DNA of 64,000 nucleotides from positions 1 through 64,000 of the forward strand of contig NZ_JAPMIU010000005.1 in NCBI RefSeq assembly GCF_026410505.1, written 5' to 3'. The notes beneath the pieces are model-generated. The model ran no database searches. It was not told the DNA's origin and saw only the letters and a program-made list of their open reading frames with translations. Shown here piece by piece: positions 42,219-54,216 of the stretch. This DNA comes from Frateuria hangzhouensis (GTDB taxonomy: Bacteria > Pseudomonadota > Gammaproteobacteria > Xanthomonadales > Rhodanobacteraceae). Made by a program: the position numbers and the translations under genes. How positions within the stretch are numbered: position 1 is the first letter of the stretch; every line of letters starts with the position of its first letter.

Positions 42219-43715
42219 ATGGGTGTGATCGATCAGCTGCGCGAGATGCGCGATTTCGGCGGCAAGCCGCGTACCGTTGGCCTGGACGACGCCAACATCG
42301 AGCGCATGGCAGCCAGCCAGCCCGAATTGGTGCAGGCGGTCGAGGAGGCGCTGGCGCGCCATCGCGAGTTGCGCGCGGAGCTTTCCGATTTCCTCAGGCT
42401 GGATGAGTCCGAGCAGTTGGCCCGGGCGCAGGCTGGCTACGTCAATTTCTACCCGGACGACGCGATCAACCCGTACCTCCCGGCCGCCGCGCGCGGCCCG
42501 TGGATCGTCACGCTGAAGGGCGCCGTGCTGCACGACAACGGCGGCTACGGCATGCTCGGCTTCGGCCACAACCAGCCGTCCATCCTCGAGGCGCTGTCGC
42601 GCCCGCAGGTGATGGCCAACGTGATGTCGCCGAGCGTTTCGCAGTTGCGCTTCACCCAGGCGATGGAGCAGGAGCTGGGCCGCAGCCGCGGCGGCAATCC
42701 GTACCATCACTACCTGTGCCTGAACTCCGGCTCCGAAGCGGTCGGCCTGGCCTGCCGCATCGCCGACGTCAACGCCAAGCTGATGACCGATACCGGCGCG
42801 CGCCACGCCAACCGCACGGTCAAGCGCCTGTCGGTCCGCGGCGCCTTCCACGGCCGCACCGACAAACCGGCGCTGTATTCCGATTCCACCCGCAAGGCCT
42901 ACCAGCAGCACCTGGCCAGCTACCGCCACGAGGACACCCTGCTCACCGTCGCCCCGTACGACGTCGAGCAGCTCAAGGCCGCCTTTGCCGAGGCCGACAA
43001 GCACGGCTGGTTCATCGAGGCGATGTTCCTGGAGCCGGTGATGGGCGAAGGCGACCCGGGCCGCGCGGTGACGCCGGAGTTCTACAAGGCCGCCCGCGAG
43101 CTGACCGAGGCGCACGGCACGCTGCTGCTGGTCGATTCGATCCAGGCCGGCCTGCGCGCGCACGGCGTCCTGTCGATCATCGACTATCCCGGTTTCGAGA
43201 ACCTGCCGGCGCCAGACATGGAGACCTTCTCCAAGGCGCTCAACGCGGGGCAGTACCCGCTGTCGGTGCTGGCCGTGAGCGACCGCACCGCCGCGCTGTA
43301 CCGCAAGGGCATCTACGGCAACACCATGACCACCAACCCGCGCGCGCTGGACGTGGCGCTGGCCACGATGGCACTGCTCACCGACGAGGTGCGCACCAAC
43401 ATCCGCGCACGCGGCGAGGAGTTCGTGGCCAAGCTGGAGAAGCTCAAGGACGAACTGGGCGGCCTGATCACCAAGGTGCAGGGCACCGGCCTGCTGTTCT
43501 CCTGCGAGCTGGCACCGCAGTTCAAGTGCTACGGCGCCGATTCGACCGAGGAATACATGCGCGAGCACGGCGTAGGCGTGATCCACGGTGGCGCCAATTC
43601 GCTGCGCTTCACGCCGCACTTCAACGTGACCAGCGCGGAAGTGGACCTGGTCGTGGACAACGTGCGCCAGGCCCTGCTGAAGGGGCCGCGCAAGCAGACC
43701 GCCGAGGCGGCCTGA
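42219..43715 (+). CDS. Class III PLP-dependent aminotransferase
   Basis: 498 residues from the ATG at 42219 (GAGGAGG). Aminotransferase III features: [14 protein letters not shown] near 185, [25 protein letters not shown] and the PLP Lys in [19 protein letters not shown]. The family covers ornithine, 4-aminobutyrate and lysine-epsilon aminotransferases. The [11 protein letters not shown] segment departs from the usual DEVQTG pattern, so an ordinary GABA or acetylornithine substrate is unlikely. The N-terminus (residues 1-80) is longer than in small-subunit members. Monocistronic, with a terminator after the stop. Confidence 0.82.
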   Translation: MGVIDQLREMRDFGGKPRTVGLDDANIERMAASQPELVQAVEEALARHRELRAELSDFLRLDESEQLARAQAGYVNFYPDDAINPYLPAAARGPWIVTLKGAVLHDNGGYGMLGFGHNQPSILEALSRPQVMANVMSPSVSQLRFTQAMEQELGRSRGGNPYHHYLCLNSGSEAVGLACRIADVNAKLMTDTGARHANRTVKRLSVRGAFHGRTDKPALYSDSTRKAYQQHLASYRHEDTLLTVAPYDVEQLKAAFAEADKHGWFIEAMFLEPVMGEGDPGRAVTPEFYKAARELTEAHGTLLLVDSIQAGLRAHGVLSIIDYPGFENLPAPDMETFSKALNAGQYPLSVLAVSDRTAALYRKGIYGNTMTTNPRALDVALATMALLTDEVRTNIRARGEEFVAKLEKLKDELGGLITKVQGTGLLFSCELAPQFKCYGADSTEEYMREHGVGVIHGGANSLRFTPHFNVTSAEVDLVVDNVRQALLKGPRKQTAEAA

Positions 43716-43730
43716 GCAAGCCCGGACCGA

Positions 43731-43760
43731 AGGGCGCGTCGGCAACGGCGCGCCCTTTTT
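43731..43760 (+). terminator. Rho-independent terminator after the aminotransferase
   Basis: gggcgcg-tcggcaacgg-cgcgccc followed by TTTTT. Confidence 0.85.
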
Positions 43761-43782
43761 CATGCCTGACGAACGCAGGCCC

Positions 43783-43846
43783 TTGTAGGAGCGCCCTTGG
43801 GCGCGACCGGGATGCGGATGGCTGCATTGCTCGCGCCCGCTCCGGC
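43783..43846. repeat. REP, TAGGAGCGCCC family
   Basis: ttgtaggagcgcccttgggcgcgacc with a diverged second arm (gctcgcgcccgctccgg), just upstream of upp. Confidence 0.75.
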
Positions 43847-43873
43847 AAAAACGTTCAACTTGAGGAATCCGCC

Positions 43874-44512
43874 ATGCCCGTCACCGAAGTCCGCCATCCG
43901 CTGATCCGCCACAAGCTCGGCCTGATGCGCCGAGCCGGCATCAGCACCAAGGAATTCCGCGAACTGGCCTCCGAAGTGGCCGCCCTGCTCACCTACGAGG
44001 CGACCAAGGATCTGCAGACGCTGGACGACACCATCGAGGGTTGGGCCGGCCCGGTGAAGGTCGAGCGCATCAAGGGCAAGAAGATCACCATCGTGCCGAT
44101 CCTGCGCGCGGGCCTGGGGATGCTGCCGGGCGTGCTGGACCTGATCCCCTCGGCCAAGGTCAGCGTGGTCGGCGTGCAGCGCGACGAAGCCACGCTGGCG
44201 CCGGTGGCCTACTACGAGAAGCTGAGCGGCAGCCTGCACGCGCGCACGGCGCTGATCGTCGACCCGATGCTGGCCACCGCCGGCACTCTGGTGGCGACGG
44301 TGGACATGCTCAAGGCGGGCGGCTGCCGGCGGATCAAGGGGCTGTTCCTGGTCGCGGCGCCCGAGGGCCTGGCGCGCATCGAGGCGGCGCACCCTGACGT
44401 GGAGATCTACACCGCCTCGATCGATGAGCGGCTCAACGAGAAGGGCTACATCCTGCCGGGGCTCGGCGATGCCGGCGACAAGATCTTCGGCACCAGGCAA
44501 CTGCCCGGTTGA
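43874..44512 (+). CDS. upp: Uracil phosphoribosyltransferase
   Basis: 212 residues from the ATG at 43874 (GAGGAA). Family landmarks: start [34 protein letters not shown], the PRPP-binding loop [17 protein letters not shown] and the C-terminal uracil-binding [16 protein letters not shown]. It salvages uracil with PRPP to UMP. Length matches E. coli Upp (208). Single gene surrounded by repeats. Confidence 0.95.
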   Translation: MPVTEVRHPLIRHKLGLMRRAGISTKEFRELASEVAALLTYEATKDLQTLDDTIEGWAGPVKVERIKGKKITIVPILRAGLGMLPGVLDLIPSAKVSVVGVQRDEATLAPVAYYEKLSGSLHARTALIVDPMLATAGTLVATVDMLKAGGCRRIKGLFLVAAPEGLARIEAAHPDVEIYTASIDERLNEKGYILPGLGDAGDKIFGTRQLPG

Positions 44513-44513
44513 G

Positions 44514-44860
44514 CATTTCGTAGGGTGGGCTTCAGCCCACCACCACGCTTGCCGGCGAAGTCCCCGGTGGGCTGAAGCCCACTCTACGTCGCTGCCGGCT
44601 GATTTCCGCCGGCCGCCTTTTGTAAGAGCCCACTCGTGGGCGATGCTTTTCGGCAGGCATCAGAACAGGAGCATCGCCCACAAGTGGGCTCCTACAGGGT
44701 CCGGTATTCGGCGTTAGCGCCTGGCTTTAACGCCTGAAGCGACCGGTGGCCTCGATGAGCTCGTGCGTTATCCCCGGCTCGAACGCCGAATGCCCGGCGT
44801 CCTGCACGATGCTTTCGGCCACGCACGGTGCAGATCCCACGCACTGCGCAGCTGGCAACG
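44514..44860. repeat. Segmental duplication, copy A (REP doublets plus a decayed pip 3-prime end)
   Basis: Contains a GTAGGGTGGG-family REP doublet (44519-44588), a TAGGAGCCC-family doublet (44621-44696) and a degenerate copy of the last 120 or so bases of pip (44731-44855). It is repeated as 44862-45125, where the second REP doublet is missing except for a tgtaggagcc stub. Confidence 0.85.
44731..44855 (-). pseudogene. Decayed fragment of the prolyl iminopeptidase 3-prime end
   Basis: Matches 44992-45125 (ctcgaacgccgaatgcccgg and tcctgcacgatg are identical) with an internal loss of about 12 bases and several substitutions. It has no start and is non-coding. Confidence 0.85.
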
Positions 44861-44861
44861 C

Positions 44862-46011
<1,150 letters not shown>

Positions 46012-47397
46012 CTAGTCGAACAGTTTGCCCGGGTTGAGGATGCCGTTGGGGTCGCACACCTGCCGCACCCCGCGCATCAGCGCGATCTCGGCCGCGCTGC
46101 GGGTGCTGCCCAGATAGGGCTTCTTGACCAGCCCGATGCCGTGCTCGGCCGAAATACTGCCGCCGTGGCGCTGCAACGCATCAGCGAGCAGGCGCGTGAC
46201 CCGCTCGCAATGGGCGAGGAATTCGGCCTGCGCCATGTCCCCGGGCGGCAGCACGTTGATGTGCAGGTTGCCGTCGCCAATATGGCCGAACCAGACCACC
46301 TCCATGCGCGGGTACTCGCGCGCCAGCAGCGCCTGCATCTCGTGCAGGAACGCGGGCATCGCGCTGATCCGCAATGCGATGTCGTTCTTGTACGGCTTGC
46401 GCGGCGCCAGGCTCTCGGTGATGCCCTCGCGCAACCGCCACAACGCGGCCGCCTGCGCCTCGCTCTGGGCGATCACGCCGTCGCTGATCCAGCCCTCGCG
46501 CACGCCCTCCTCGAACGCCAGCAAGGCGGCCTGCTCGTCGCGGTCGTCCGGCGCGTCGTACTCGGCCACCACGTAGTACGGCTGGTTCGCGTCGAGCGCG
46601 CGCTTGGCCCCGTGCGCCAGCACGTGCCCGAGCGCCACGTCGGTGAAGAACTCGAAGGCCTGCAGTTTCAGTTGCGTGCGGAACAGCCCGAACACCTGCA
46701 TCAGCGCGTCCATGTGCGGCAGCGCCAGCAACATCGTCTGCACCGGCGGCGGCGGGTCGGCCAGCTTCAGTTGCACACCGACCACCACGCCCAGCGTTCC
46801 TTCGGACCCGATCATCAACTGGCGCAGGTCGTAGCCGCTGGAGTTCTTGACCAGCCCGCGGTTGAGCTCCAGCAGCTCGCCGTTGCCGGCCACCACGGTC
46901 AGCCCGCCGATCCACTCGCGCGTGGTGCCGTAGCGGATCACCCGGATGCCGCCGGCATTGGTGGCGACGTTGCCGCCGATGGTGCAGGAGCCGCGCGCCG
47001 CAAAATCCACCGGATAAAGCAGCCCGTGCGAGCGCGCCGCCTCGTGCACCGCCTGCAGAGTGATGCCGGCCTCCACCTCGAGCAGGCGGTCGGTGGCGTC
47101 GAAGCCAAGCACGCGGTTCATCCGCTCCAGGCTGAGCACCAGCTCGCCACGCGCCGCCACCGCACCGCCGGACAGGCCGGTACGCCCCCCCGAGGGCACC
47201 AGCGAAACCTGGCGTTCGTTGGCCCAGCGCACGATGGTCTGCACCTCCGCGACGGTCGAGGGCAACGCCACCGCCAGCGGCGCCGGGCCCCAGCGGCGGG
47301 TCCAGTCGCGCCCGTAGTGGATCAGGTCGGCCAGTTCGGTGAGCAGGCGCAACCCGGGTGCGCGGGCGGTCAGGTCGTCGAGGCGGGATTCGGTCAT
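46012..47397 (-). CDS. FAD-linked oxidase, likely D-2-hydroxyglutarate dehydrogenase
   Basis: 461 residues from the ATG at 47397 (GGAG). A PCMH-type FAD domain (VPSGGRTGLSGGAVA, IGGNVATNAGGIRVIRYG) precedes the C-terminal FAD-oxidase_C domain with the metal-binding GHIGDGNLHIN and AEHGIGLVKKPYL. The family includes D-lactate, glycolate (GlcD) and D-2-hydroxyglutarate dehydrogenases. Divergence from serA by 121 bases favours D2HGDH, because SerA reduces 2-oxoglutarate to D-2-hydroxyglutarate and the two enzymes are functionally coupled in pseudomonads. Residues alone do not settle the substrate. Confidence 0.85.
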   Translation of the reverse strand: MTESRLDDLTARAPGLRLLTELADLIHYGRDWTRRWGPAPLAVALPSTVAEVQTIVRWANERQVSLVPSGGRTGLSGGAVAARGELVLSLERMNRVLGFDATDRLLEVEAGITLQAVHEAARSHGLLYPVDFAARGSCTIGGNVATNAGGIRVIRYGTTREWIGGLTVVAGNGELLELNRGLVKNSSGYDLRQLMIGSEGTLGVVVGVQLKLADPPPPVQTMLLALPHMDALMQVFGLFRTQLKLQAFEFFTDVALGHVLAHGAKRALDANQPYYVVAEYDAPDDRDEQAALLAFEEGVREGWISDGVIAQSEAQAAALWRLREGITESLAPRKPYKNDIALRISAMPAFLHEMQALLAREYPRMEVVWFGHIGDGNLHINVLPPGDMAQAEFLAHCERVTRLLADALQRHGGSISAEHGIGLVKKPYLGSTRSAAEIALMRGVRQVCDPNGILNPGKLFD

Positions 47398-47518
47398 GGC
47401 GGCTCCGGAAGAACGTGCAGCCTGCCAGAGGGTGGCCGGCACGGTCCAGTGTTGCAGCGCCGCAAAAGCCGGGGAGCTCTGGCATAGTTGGAGCCCGCTC
47501 CGCTTGGACTTGCGACCC

Positions 47519-48751
47519 ATGAAGACCTCGTTCCCGAAGCAGGACATCCGCGTGCTCCTGCTCGAAGGCGTCAGCCGCAGCGCCGTGGAGACCTTCCGCC
47601 AAGCCGGTTACAGCCAGGTCGAGGCGCATCCCAAGGCGTTGCCGGAAGCCGAGCTGAAGGCGCGCCTGGCCGAGGCGCACATCGTCGGTATCCGTTCGCG
47701 CACGCAGCTCACGCCGGAGCTGCTGGAGCACGCGCGCCGGCTTATCGCGGTGGGGTGCTTCTGCATCGGCACCAACCAGGTGGACCTGGCTGCCGCGCGC
47801 CGGCTGGGCGTGCCGGTGTTCAACGCGCCCTACTCCAACACCCGCAGCGTGGCCGAACTGGTGGTGGCCGAGGCGATCATGCTGCTGCGCGGCATCCCGC
47901 AGAAGAACATGCAGTGCCACCGCGGCGGCTGGTCCAAGTCGGCCACGAGCAGCTACGAAGCGCGCGGCAAGGTGCTTGGCATCGTCGGCTATGGCCACAT
48001 CGGCACGCAGGTCGGCGTGCTGGCCGAAAACCTCGGCATGCGCGTGCTGTTCCACGACATCGAGGCCAAGCTTTCGCTGGGCAACGCGCGCGCCGCGGCG
48101 AGCCTGGACGACCTGCTGGAAAGCGCCGACGTGGTGACCCTGCATGTGCCCGACACGCCCGCCACCCGATTGATGATCGGTGCGGAGCAGCTTTCGCGCA
48201 TGCGGGAAGGATCGCTGCTGATCAACGCCTCGCGCGGCAGCGTGGTGGACATCGACGCGCTGGCCGCCGCGCTGTTCAAAGGCCACCTGGGCGGTGCCGC
48301 GGTAGACGTCTTTCCGTCCGAACCCAAAGGCAACGACGACGCCTTCGTCTCGCCGCTGGTCGGCATGGACAACGTGATCCTCACCCCGCACATCGGCGGC
48401 AGCACGCTGGAGGCGCAGGACAACATCGGCATCGAGGTGACCAGCAAGCTGGTGCGCTACAGCGACAACGGCTCGACGCTGTCGGCCGTCAACTTTCCCG
48501 AGGTGTCGCTGCCGGAGCATCCGCGCAGCCGCCGCCTGCTGCATATCCATCGCAACGTGCCGGGCACGCTCGCGCGCATCAACGAGCTGTTCTCCGCGGG
48601 GAACATCAACGTCGACGCGCAGTTCCTGCAGACGGATGCGGAGGTGGGTTACGTGGTGATCGACGTGGCCGCCGATGCGGCGCAGGCGCAGGCGTTGAAG
48701 GAACGGATGGCGGCGATTCCGGGGACGTTGCGGACGCGGGTGCTGTATTAG
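47519..48751 (+). CDS. serA: D-3-phosphoglycerate dehydrogenase
   Basis: 410 residues from the ATG at 47519, exactly the E. coli SerA length. Substrate and NAD domains: GCFCIGTNQVDL, NAD loop LGIVGYGHIGTQVGVLAENLG, catalytic Arg in INASRGSVVDI, and the His-Glu pair ending in LTPHIGGSTLEAQ. A C-terminal ACT domain (about 337-410) mediates serine feedback inhibition. It makes 3-phosphohydroxypyruvate, the first step of serine synthesis, and as a side reaction forms D-2-hydroxyglutarate. Confidence 0.94.
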   Translation: MKTSFPKQDIRVLLLEGVSRSAVETFRQAGYSQVEAHPKALPEAELKARLAEAHIVGIRSRTQLTPELLEHARRLIAVGCFCIGTNQVDLAAARRLGVPVFNAPYSNTRSVAELVVAEAIMLLRGIPQKNMQCHRGGWSKSATSSYEARGKVLGIVGYGHIGTQVGVLAENLGMRVLFHDIEAKLSLGNARAAASLDDLLESADVVTLHVPDTPATRLMIGAEQLSRMREGSLLINASRGSVVDIDALAAALFKGHLGGAAVDVFPSEPKGNDDAFVSPLVGMDNVILTPHIGGSTLEAQDNIGIEVTSKLVRYSDNGSTLSAVNFPEVSLPEHPRSRRLLHIHRNVPGTLARINELFSAGNINVDAQFLQTDAEVGYVVIDVAADAAQAQALKERMAAIPGTLRTRVLY

Positions 48752-48925
48752 CTCGGCTTCCTGGATCGGGTAGGCATCCGCTCCGGAGGGAGAAGGATAC
48801 GGGCGGCCGGCTCGCGGCAAGCGCTTCGACTTCCGCGCGTTGCACGCCTACGCTCAGCGCGAACGGTATGGGGGCTGCGACGCGGCGCCGGTGGCTACGC
48901 TTAGCGCGACGTTTGCCGCGGAAAC

Positions 48926-48950
48926 AAAAACGGCGCCGAGGCGCCGTTTT
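48926..48950. terminator. Bidirectional terminator between serA and tRNA-Pro
   Basis: aaaacggcgccgaggcgccgtttt: a 7-bp GC stem flanked by A4 and T4, just past the tRNA 3-prime end and in the path of serA. Confidence 0.88.
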
Positions 48951-48962
48951 CAGCTTCCGAAT

Positions 48963-49039
48963 TGGTCGGGGCGGCCGGATTCGAACCGACGACCCTCTGC
49001 CCCCCAGGCAGATGCGCTACCAGGCTGCGCTACGCCCCG
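48963..49039 (-). tRNA. proL: tRNA-Pro (anticodon GGG)
   Basis: 77 bases with encoded CCA. Acceptor CGGGGCG/CGCCCCG with A73; the D-arm contains AGCCTGGTAGC; the anticodon loop CTGGGGG in a TCTGC/GCAGA stem gives anticodon GGG (reads CCC and CCU); the T-arm is GTCGGTTCGAATCCGGC. It lies 67 bases after the MerR-type gene. Confidence 0.95.
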
Positions 49040-49083
49040 ACGTGACTCGTGCGTTCGCCGCGTTCGCGGTGAACAGACGGCGA

Positions 49084-49110
49084 ACTATAGCAGATACCTG
49101 GATGTTTCAG
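49084..49110 (-). promoter_or_regulatory. Possible promoter of tRNA-Pro
   Basis: TATAGT (minus strand, 49084-49089) and a weak CTGAAA -35 (49105-49110) with 15-base spacing; transcription would start near 49077, about 38 bases before the tRNA. The -35 match is poor, so read-through from the ihfA operon remains possible. Confidence 0.35.
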
Positions 49111-49463
49111 CGACGCAGCAGGGTCAGGATTTCCTCCAGTTCCATGCGCACCTGACGCACGATCTGGTGGGAAATGCTCGACTCCATGCGCGCCTGCGGG
49201 CCTTCCAGCCGCGCGCGGGCACCGGTGATGGTGAAACCTTCGTCGTACAACAGGCCGCGGATCTGGCGGATCATCAGCACGTCGTGGCGCTGGTAGTAAC
49301 GACGGTTGCCGCGGCGCTTGACCGGATTGAGCGCGGGGAACTCCTGCTCCCAGTAACGCAGCACGTGCGGCTTCACCCCGCACAACTCGCTGACCTCACC
49401 GATGGTGAAGTAGCGCTTGGCCGGGATGGCGGGTAGCTCGGTGTTATTCCCTTGGTCCAGCAT
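49107..49463 (-). CDS. MerR-family transcriptional regulator (ihfA-linked)
   Basis: 118 residues. The MerR HTH and wing occupy 18-85: [40 protein letters not shown]. There are no Cys metal ligands in the C-terminal helix ([13 protein letters not shown]), so it is not a metal sensor. This conserved short MerR protein follows ihfA in many gammaproteobacteria. Its start overlaps ihfA by 20 bases, so it is co-translated. Confidence 0.9.
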   Translation of the reverse strand: MLDQGNNTELPAIPAKRYFTIGEVSELCGVKPHVLRYWEQEFPALNPVKRRGNRRYYQRHDVLMIRQIRGLLYDEGFTITGARARLEGPQARMESSISHQIVRQVRMELEEILTLLRR

Positions 49464-49743
49464 AGCTCTCGACTCGCACCTTGAGTTTCTGGCCCGGACG
49501 GAACGTCACCACGCGACGGGCGGAAATCGGAATCTCCTCGCCCGTCTTGGGGTTGCGACCCGGTCGCTGGTTCTTCTGACGCAGGTCGAAATTGCCGAAA
49601 CCGGACAACTTCACCTGCTCGCCCCTTTCCAACGCTTCACGGACGACCTCGAAATAGGCATCCACGAATTCTTTCGCCTCACGCTTGTTGAGGCCTACCT
49701 CGAGGAACAGGCGCTCGGCCATCTCCGCCTTGGTCAGCGCCAT
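49444..49743 (-). CDS. ihfA: Integration host factor, alpha subunit
   Basis: 99 residues, [20 protein letters not shown] at the start and the DNA-bending arm [20 protein letters not shown], with the Pro that intercalates DNA. IHF alpha/beta bends DNA sharply at specific sites and acts in recombination, transcription and replication. It starts 1 base after the pheT stop, the conserved pheST-ihfA order. Confidence 0.96.
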   Translation of the reverse strand: MALTKAEMAERLFLEVGLNKREAKEFVDAYFEVVREALERGEQVKLSGFGNFDLRQKNQRPGRNPKTGEEIPISARRVVTFRPGQKLKVRVESYAGPRE

Positions 49744-49744
49744 C

Positions 49745-52123
49745 TCAACCTCGCAACCTTGCCTTGCATGTCGTTTCCAACGCAGCCACCGCATCACGCA
49801 CGCAGCGGTCCGCGTCGTCGTCGGTAAGCGTGCGTGAAGCGTCCTGCAAAATCAAGCCCATAGCGAGACTCTTTCGGCCTGTCTCGACGCCCTTGCCGCT
49901 GTAGCGGTCAAACAGCTTGAGCTCCTTGAGCAGGTCGCCCAGGCTGCCGCGCACGGTCTGCTCGATCTGTGACCAGCGCACCTCTTCGGGCAGCTCGACA
50001 GCGATGTCGCGCCTTACGGAGGGGAAGCGGGGCACCGGCTTTGCGCGCGGCAGACGGCGCTCGAGCAGCGGCAGCAGGGCGATCTCCAGGACGTGCACGT
50101 CCGGCCCCAGGTCCAGCGCCTTGGCCAGCTGCGGGTGCAACGCGCCCAGGTAGCCAGCTGTCTCACCATCCCGCGCGACGCGAGCGCTGCGGCCCGGATG
50201 CAGCCACGAGGGCAGGCCGTCGGTGTGCAGCGACCAGTGTTCCGGCTCGCCACCCCAGGCCAGCAGTGCGTCCAGCTCGCCCTTGAGATCGAAGAAGTCG
50301 AACGGACGCGCGGGCTCGGCCCATTGCTCGGCACGCGCGCCACCGCAGGCAGCGATGGCCAGGCTGGGCGTCTCCTTCGGGGGATCGCCAGCCGCGAATA
50401 CCCGGGCGACCTCGAACAGCCGCACCCGCTCCTGCTGGCGCGCGCGGTTGTGACGCAGCGCTTCGACCAGGCCGGGCAGCAGCGACGGGCGCATTACCGC
50501 CAGGTCGGCCGACAGCGGGTTGGCCAGCGGCACCAGGTTGTCCACATGGCCCCAGCGGGCGAGCAGTTCGGCGCTGACGAAGGACAGGTTCACGGCTTCG
50601 TAAAAATCGCGCGCGGCCAGCTGTTCACGCAGCGGCAGTTCGCCGATGCGCGCCTCCGGCTCGGCCGCCAGCGCCAGCGCGCCGGCGGGGGTGTGGGTCG
50701 GAATGCGGTCGTAGCCGTACACGCGGGCGACCTCTTCGATCAGGTCCTCCTCGCGCTCGATGTCGAAGCGACTGGACGGCGCGGTGACCTGCCAGCCATC
50801 GGCGTCGGTCTGCACGGTCATGCCCAGCGCGGTGAAGATGCGCGTGACCTCCTCGTCCGGCACGGCGATGCCCAGCACGCGAGCCAGGCGCGCGCGGCGC
50901 AGGGCGACCGTGGCGGGCCTGGGCAGGTCGGCCGGGTTTTCGGCGACCAGCACCGGACCGGCCTGGCCGCCGGCGATCGAGAGCAGCAGCTCGGTGGCAC
51001 GCTCCAGTGCACGGCGCGGCAGTTCCGGGTCGACGCCACGCTCGAAGCGATGCGAGGCGTCGGTGTGCAGGCCGAGCTTGCGCGCGCGGCCCATGATGGC
51101 GGCCGGTGCAAAGTGCGCCGATTCCAGGAAGATGTTGCCGGTGGCGTCGGTCACGCGCGAGTCGTGGCCGCCCATGACGCCGGCCACGGCCAGGCCCCTG
51201 CGCTCGTCGGCGATCAGCACGAAGCCCTCGTCCAGCTTCGCCTCGGAACCGTCGAGCAGCTTCAGCGTCTCGCCGGCGCTCGCGTGGCGTACCACGATGT
51301 CGCCCTCGAGCGCGTCGTTGTCGAAGGCGTGCAGCGGCTGGCCAAGCTCCAGCATCACGTAGTTGGTGACGTCGACCACCGCGCTGATCGGGCGCAGGCC
51401 GGCGCGGCGCAGGCGCTCGGCCAGCCACAGCGGCGAGCGCGCCGACGCGTCGATGCCCTCGATGATGCGGCCGAGGTAGCGCGGTGCGTCCCTGCCCGCT
51501 TCCAGGCGGATGCCGCGGCGGGCGTCGGAAGTCACCGGCGCGGGGTCCTGCACCGGCACCAGCACGCGGCTGCCGAACAGCGCCGCCACGTCGTGCGCCA
51601 GGCCGACCAGGCCCAGGCAATCGGGGCGGTTCGGGGTGAGTTTCAGCTCGATGCTGGCATCGGGCAGGCCCAGGAACGCGGCCAGCGGCTGGCCGACCGG
51701 CGCGTCGGCCGGCAGTTCCATCAGGCCGGAAGCGTCGGCGTCGATGCCCAGTTCCCTGGCCGAGCACAACATGCCGGCCGATTCCACGCCGCGCAGCTTG
51801 GCCGCCTTGATCGTGATGCCACCCGGCAGGATGGCGCCGATCATCGCCAGTGGCGCCTTCAGGCCCACGCGCGCATTGGGCGCGCCGCAGACGATCTGCA
51901 GCGGCTCGCCCTGCCCGGCCGCGACCTTGCAGACCTGCAGCCGATCGGCCTCCGGATGCTTCTCGGCTGCCACGATCTCGCCCACCACCACACCGGCGAG
52001 GCCCTCGCCCAGCACGGTCAGCTCTTCCACTTCCAGTCCGGCCATGGTCAACGCATGGGCCAGTTCGGCGCGATCGGCCTGGATCTCGACCAGCTCGCGC
52101 AGCCAGTTCTCGGAGAATTTCAT
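49745..52123 (-). CDS. pheT: Phenylalanyl-tRNA synthetase beta subunit
   Basis: 792 residues, close to E. coli PheT (795). Domains: tRNA-binding OB fold (about 40-150, [20 protein letters not shown]), B3/B4 editing domain (210-400), B5 (400-475), the catalytic-like core and a C-terminal anticodon-binding FDX-ACB domain (700-792, [18 protein letters not shown]). It forms the alpha2-beta2 enzyme with PheS. It lies 22 bases after the pheS stop. Confidence 0.96.
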   Translation of the reverse strand: MKFSENWLRELVEIQADRAELAHALTMAGLEVEELTVLGEGLAGVVVGEIVAAEKHPEADRLQVCKVAAGQGEPLQIVCGAPNARVGLKAPLAMIGAILPGGITIKAAKLRGVESAGMLCSARELGIDADASGLMELPADAPVGQPLAAFLGLPDASIELKLTPNRPDCLGLVGLAHDVAALFGSRVLVPVQDPAPVTSDARRGIRLEAGRDAPRYLGRIIEGIDASARSPLWLAERLRRAGLRPISAVVDVTNYVMLELGQPLHAFDNDALEGDIVVRHASAGETLKLLDGSEAKLDEGFVLIADERRGLAVAGVMGGHDSRVTDATGNIFLESAHFAPAAIMGRARKLGLHTDASHRFERGVDPELPRRALERATELLLSIAGGQAGPVLVAENPADLPRPATVALRRARLARVLGIAVPDEEVTRIFTALGMTVQTDADGWQVTAPSSRFDIEREEDLIEEVARVYGYDRIPTHTPAGALALAAEPEARIGELPLREQLAARDFYEAVNLSFVSAELLARWGHVDNLVPLANPLSADLAVMRPSLLPGLVEALRHNRARQQERVRLFEVARVFAAGDPPKETPSLAIAACGGARAEQWAEPARPFDFFDLKGELDALLAWGGEPEHWSLHTDGLPSWLHPGRSARVARDGETAGYLGALHPQLAKALDLGPDVHVLEIALLPLLERRLPRAKPVPRFPSVRRDIAVELPEEVRWSQIEQTVRGSLGDLLKELKLFDRYSGKGVETGRKSLAMGLILQDASRTLTDDDADRCVRDAVAALETTCKARLRG

Positions 52124-52145
52124 GGGTACTTGGTTCCTTGCCGGC

Positions 52146-53311
<1,166 letters not shown>

Positions 53312-53333
53312 AGCGAACGCGAAAAGCAACGTT

Positions 53334-53373
53334 ATTAAATAAAAACGGGGAGAAGGCGTCAGCCTTCTCCCCG
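53334..53373 (-). terminator. Strong terminator after rplT
   Basis: Minus strand: a 12-bp perfect stem (CGGGGAGAAGGC with its complement, 53346-53373), 4-base loop, then TTTTTATTTAA. It ends the rpmI-rplT transcript before pheS. Confidence 0.93.
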
Positions 53374-53405
53374 CTTGATTTACAGCATAACGTCAGTAAT
53401 GACGA

Positions 53406-53765
53406 TCAAGCGGCCAGGCTGGCCTTCGCCTTTTCAGCGATGGCGCCAAACGCCTTGATGTCGTGCACGGCGATGTCCGCCAGCACCTTGCGGTCGATCG
53501 TGATGCCGGCCTTGGACAGGCCGTTGATCAGGCGGCTGTAGGACAGACCGAACTGACGCGCGGCGGCGTTGATACGCACGATCCACAGTGCGCGGAACTG
53601 GCGCTTGCGCTGCTTGCGACCGATGTACGCGTACTGGCCAGCCTTGATGACGGCCTGGTTCGCTACGCGGAAGACCTTGCGACGGGCGTTGTAGTAGCCC
53701 TTCGCGCGGCCAATGATCTTCTTGTGACGACGACGGGCAGTGACGCCACGCTTTACACGAGCCAT
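53406..53765 (-). CDS. rplT: 50S ribosomal protein L20
   Basis: 119 residues: [20 protein letters not shown], then [16 protein letters not shown] and the C-terminal globular part ([13 protein letters not shown]). A basic N-terminal tail and length match L20. An early assembly protein of the 50S subunit. It follows rpmI by 15 bases. Confidence 0.97.
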   Translation of the reverse strand: MARVKRGVTARRRHKKIIGRAKGYYNARRKVFRVANQAVIKAGQYAYIGRKQRKRQFRALWIVRINAAARQFGLSYSRLINGLSKAGITIDRKVLADIAVHDIKAFGAIAEKAKASLAA

Positions 53766-53780
53766 GGTGTTCTCCTCGCC

Positions 53781-53978
53781 TTAGACGTACGGCAACATGC
53801 GCGCCACACCCTTGGTGTCGCACGCCTTGACGTGGTTGGTCGCGCGCAGGTTGCGCTTACGCTTGGTCGACTTCTTGGTCAGGATGTGCGACTTGAAGGC
53901 GTGACCGGCCTTGAACTTGCCCGACGCGGTCTTGCGAAAACGCTTCGCCGCCGCCCGGTTGGTCTTGATCTTGGGCAT
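53781..53978 (-). CDS. rpmI: 50S ribosomal protein L35
   Basis: 65 residues from the ATG at 53978: [20 protein letters not shown], then [15 protein letters not shown], the standard L35 sequence. In most bacteria infC (and thrS) lie directly upstream; here the upstream gene is the divergent HMG-CoA lyase, so the rpmI-rplT transcript must start in the 238-base gap to 54217 and is uncoupled from infC. Confidence 0.97.
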   Translation of the reverse strand: MPKIKTNRAAAKRFRKTASGKFKAGHAFKSHILTKKSTKRKRNLRATNHVKACDTKGVARMLPYV

Positions 53979-54216
53979 GGGAATGCTCCATGAGTGGGCT
54001 TGATTGCCCGGTTTCTGACTGATTCGGCGGTGGTCCCGAAGGCCACGCTTTCCATCCTGCCGACATCGGTTCACGACCCGTCCATGTGGGTCGAACCGGC
54101 GATTATACGGAGGAGTCCGGGGCAAAGCCAGCGTTGCCGACAGCCTTTCGTGCGAAGGGCCACCAGGGCTGCGGCCAACCGGCTAAAGTGACGGCCCCGC
54201 CCGATCCGGAGCCGCC

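Noticed and set aside
46181-48820. Leftward 879-codon open frame across serA and the FAD oxidase
   Set aside because: Antisense or out of frame with two well-conserved genes; no family similarity.
53334-53373. Hairpin before pheS considered as a pheST attenuator
   Set aside because: No leader peptide with clustered Phe codons or alternative pairing was found. The hairpin with T-run sits directly after rplT and is simply its terminator.
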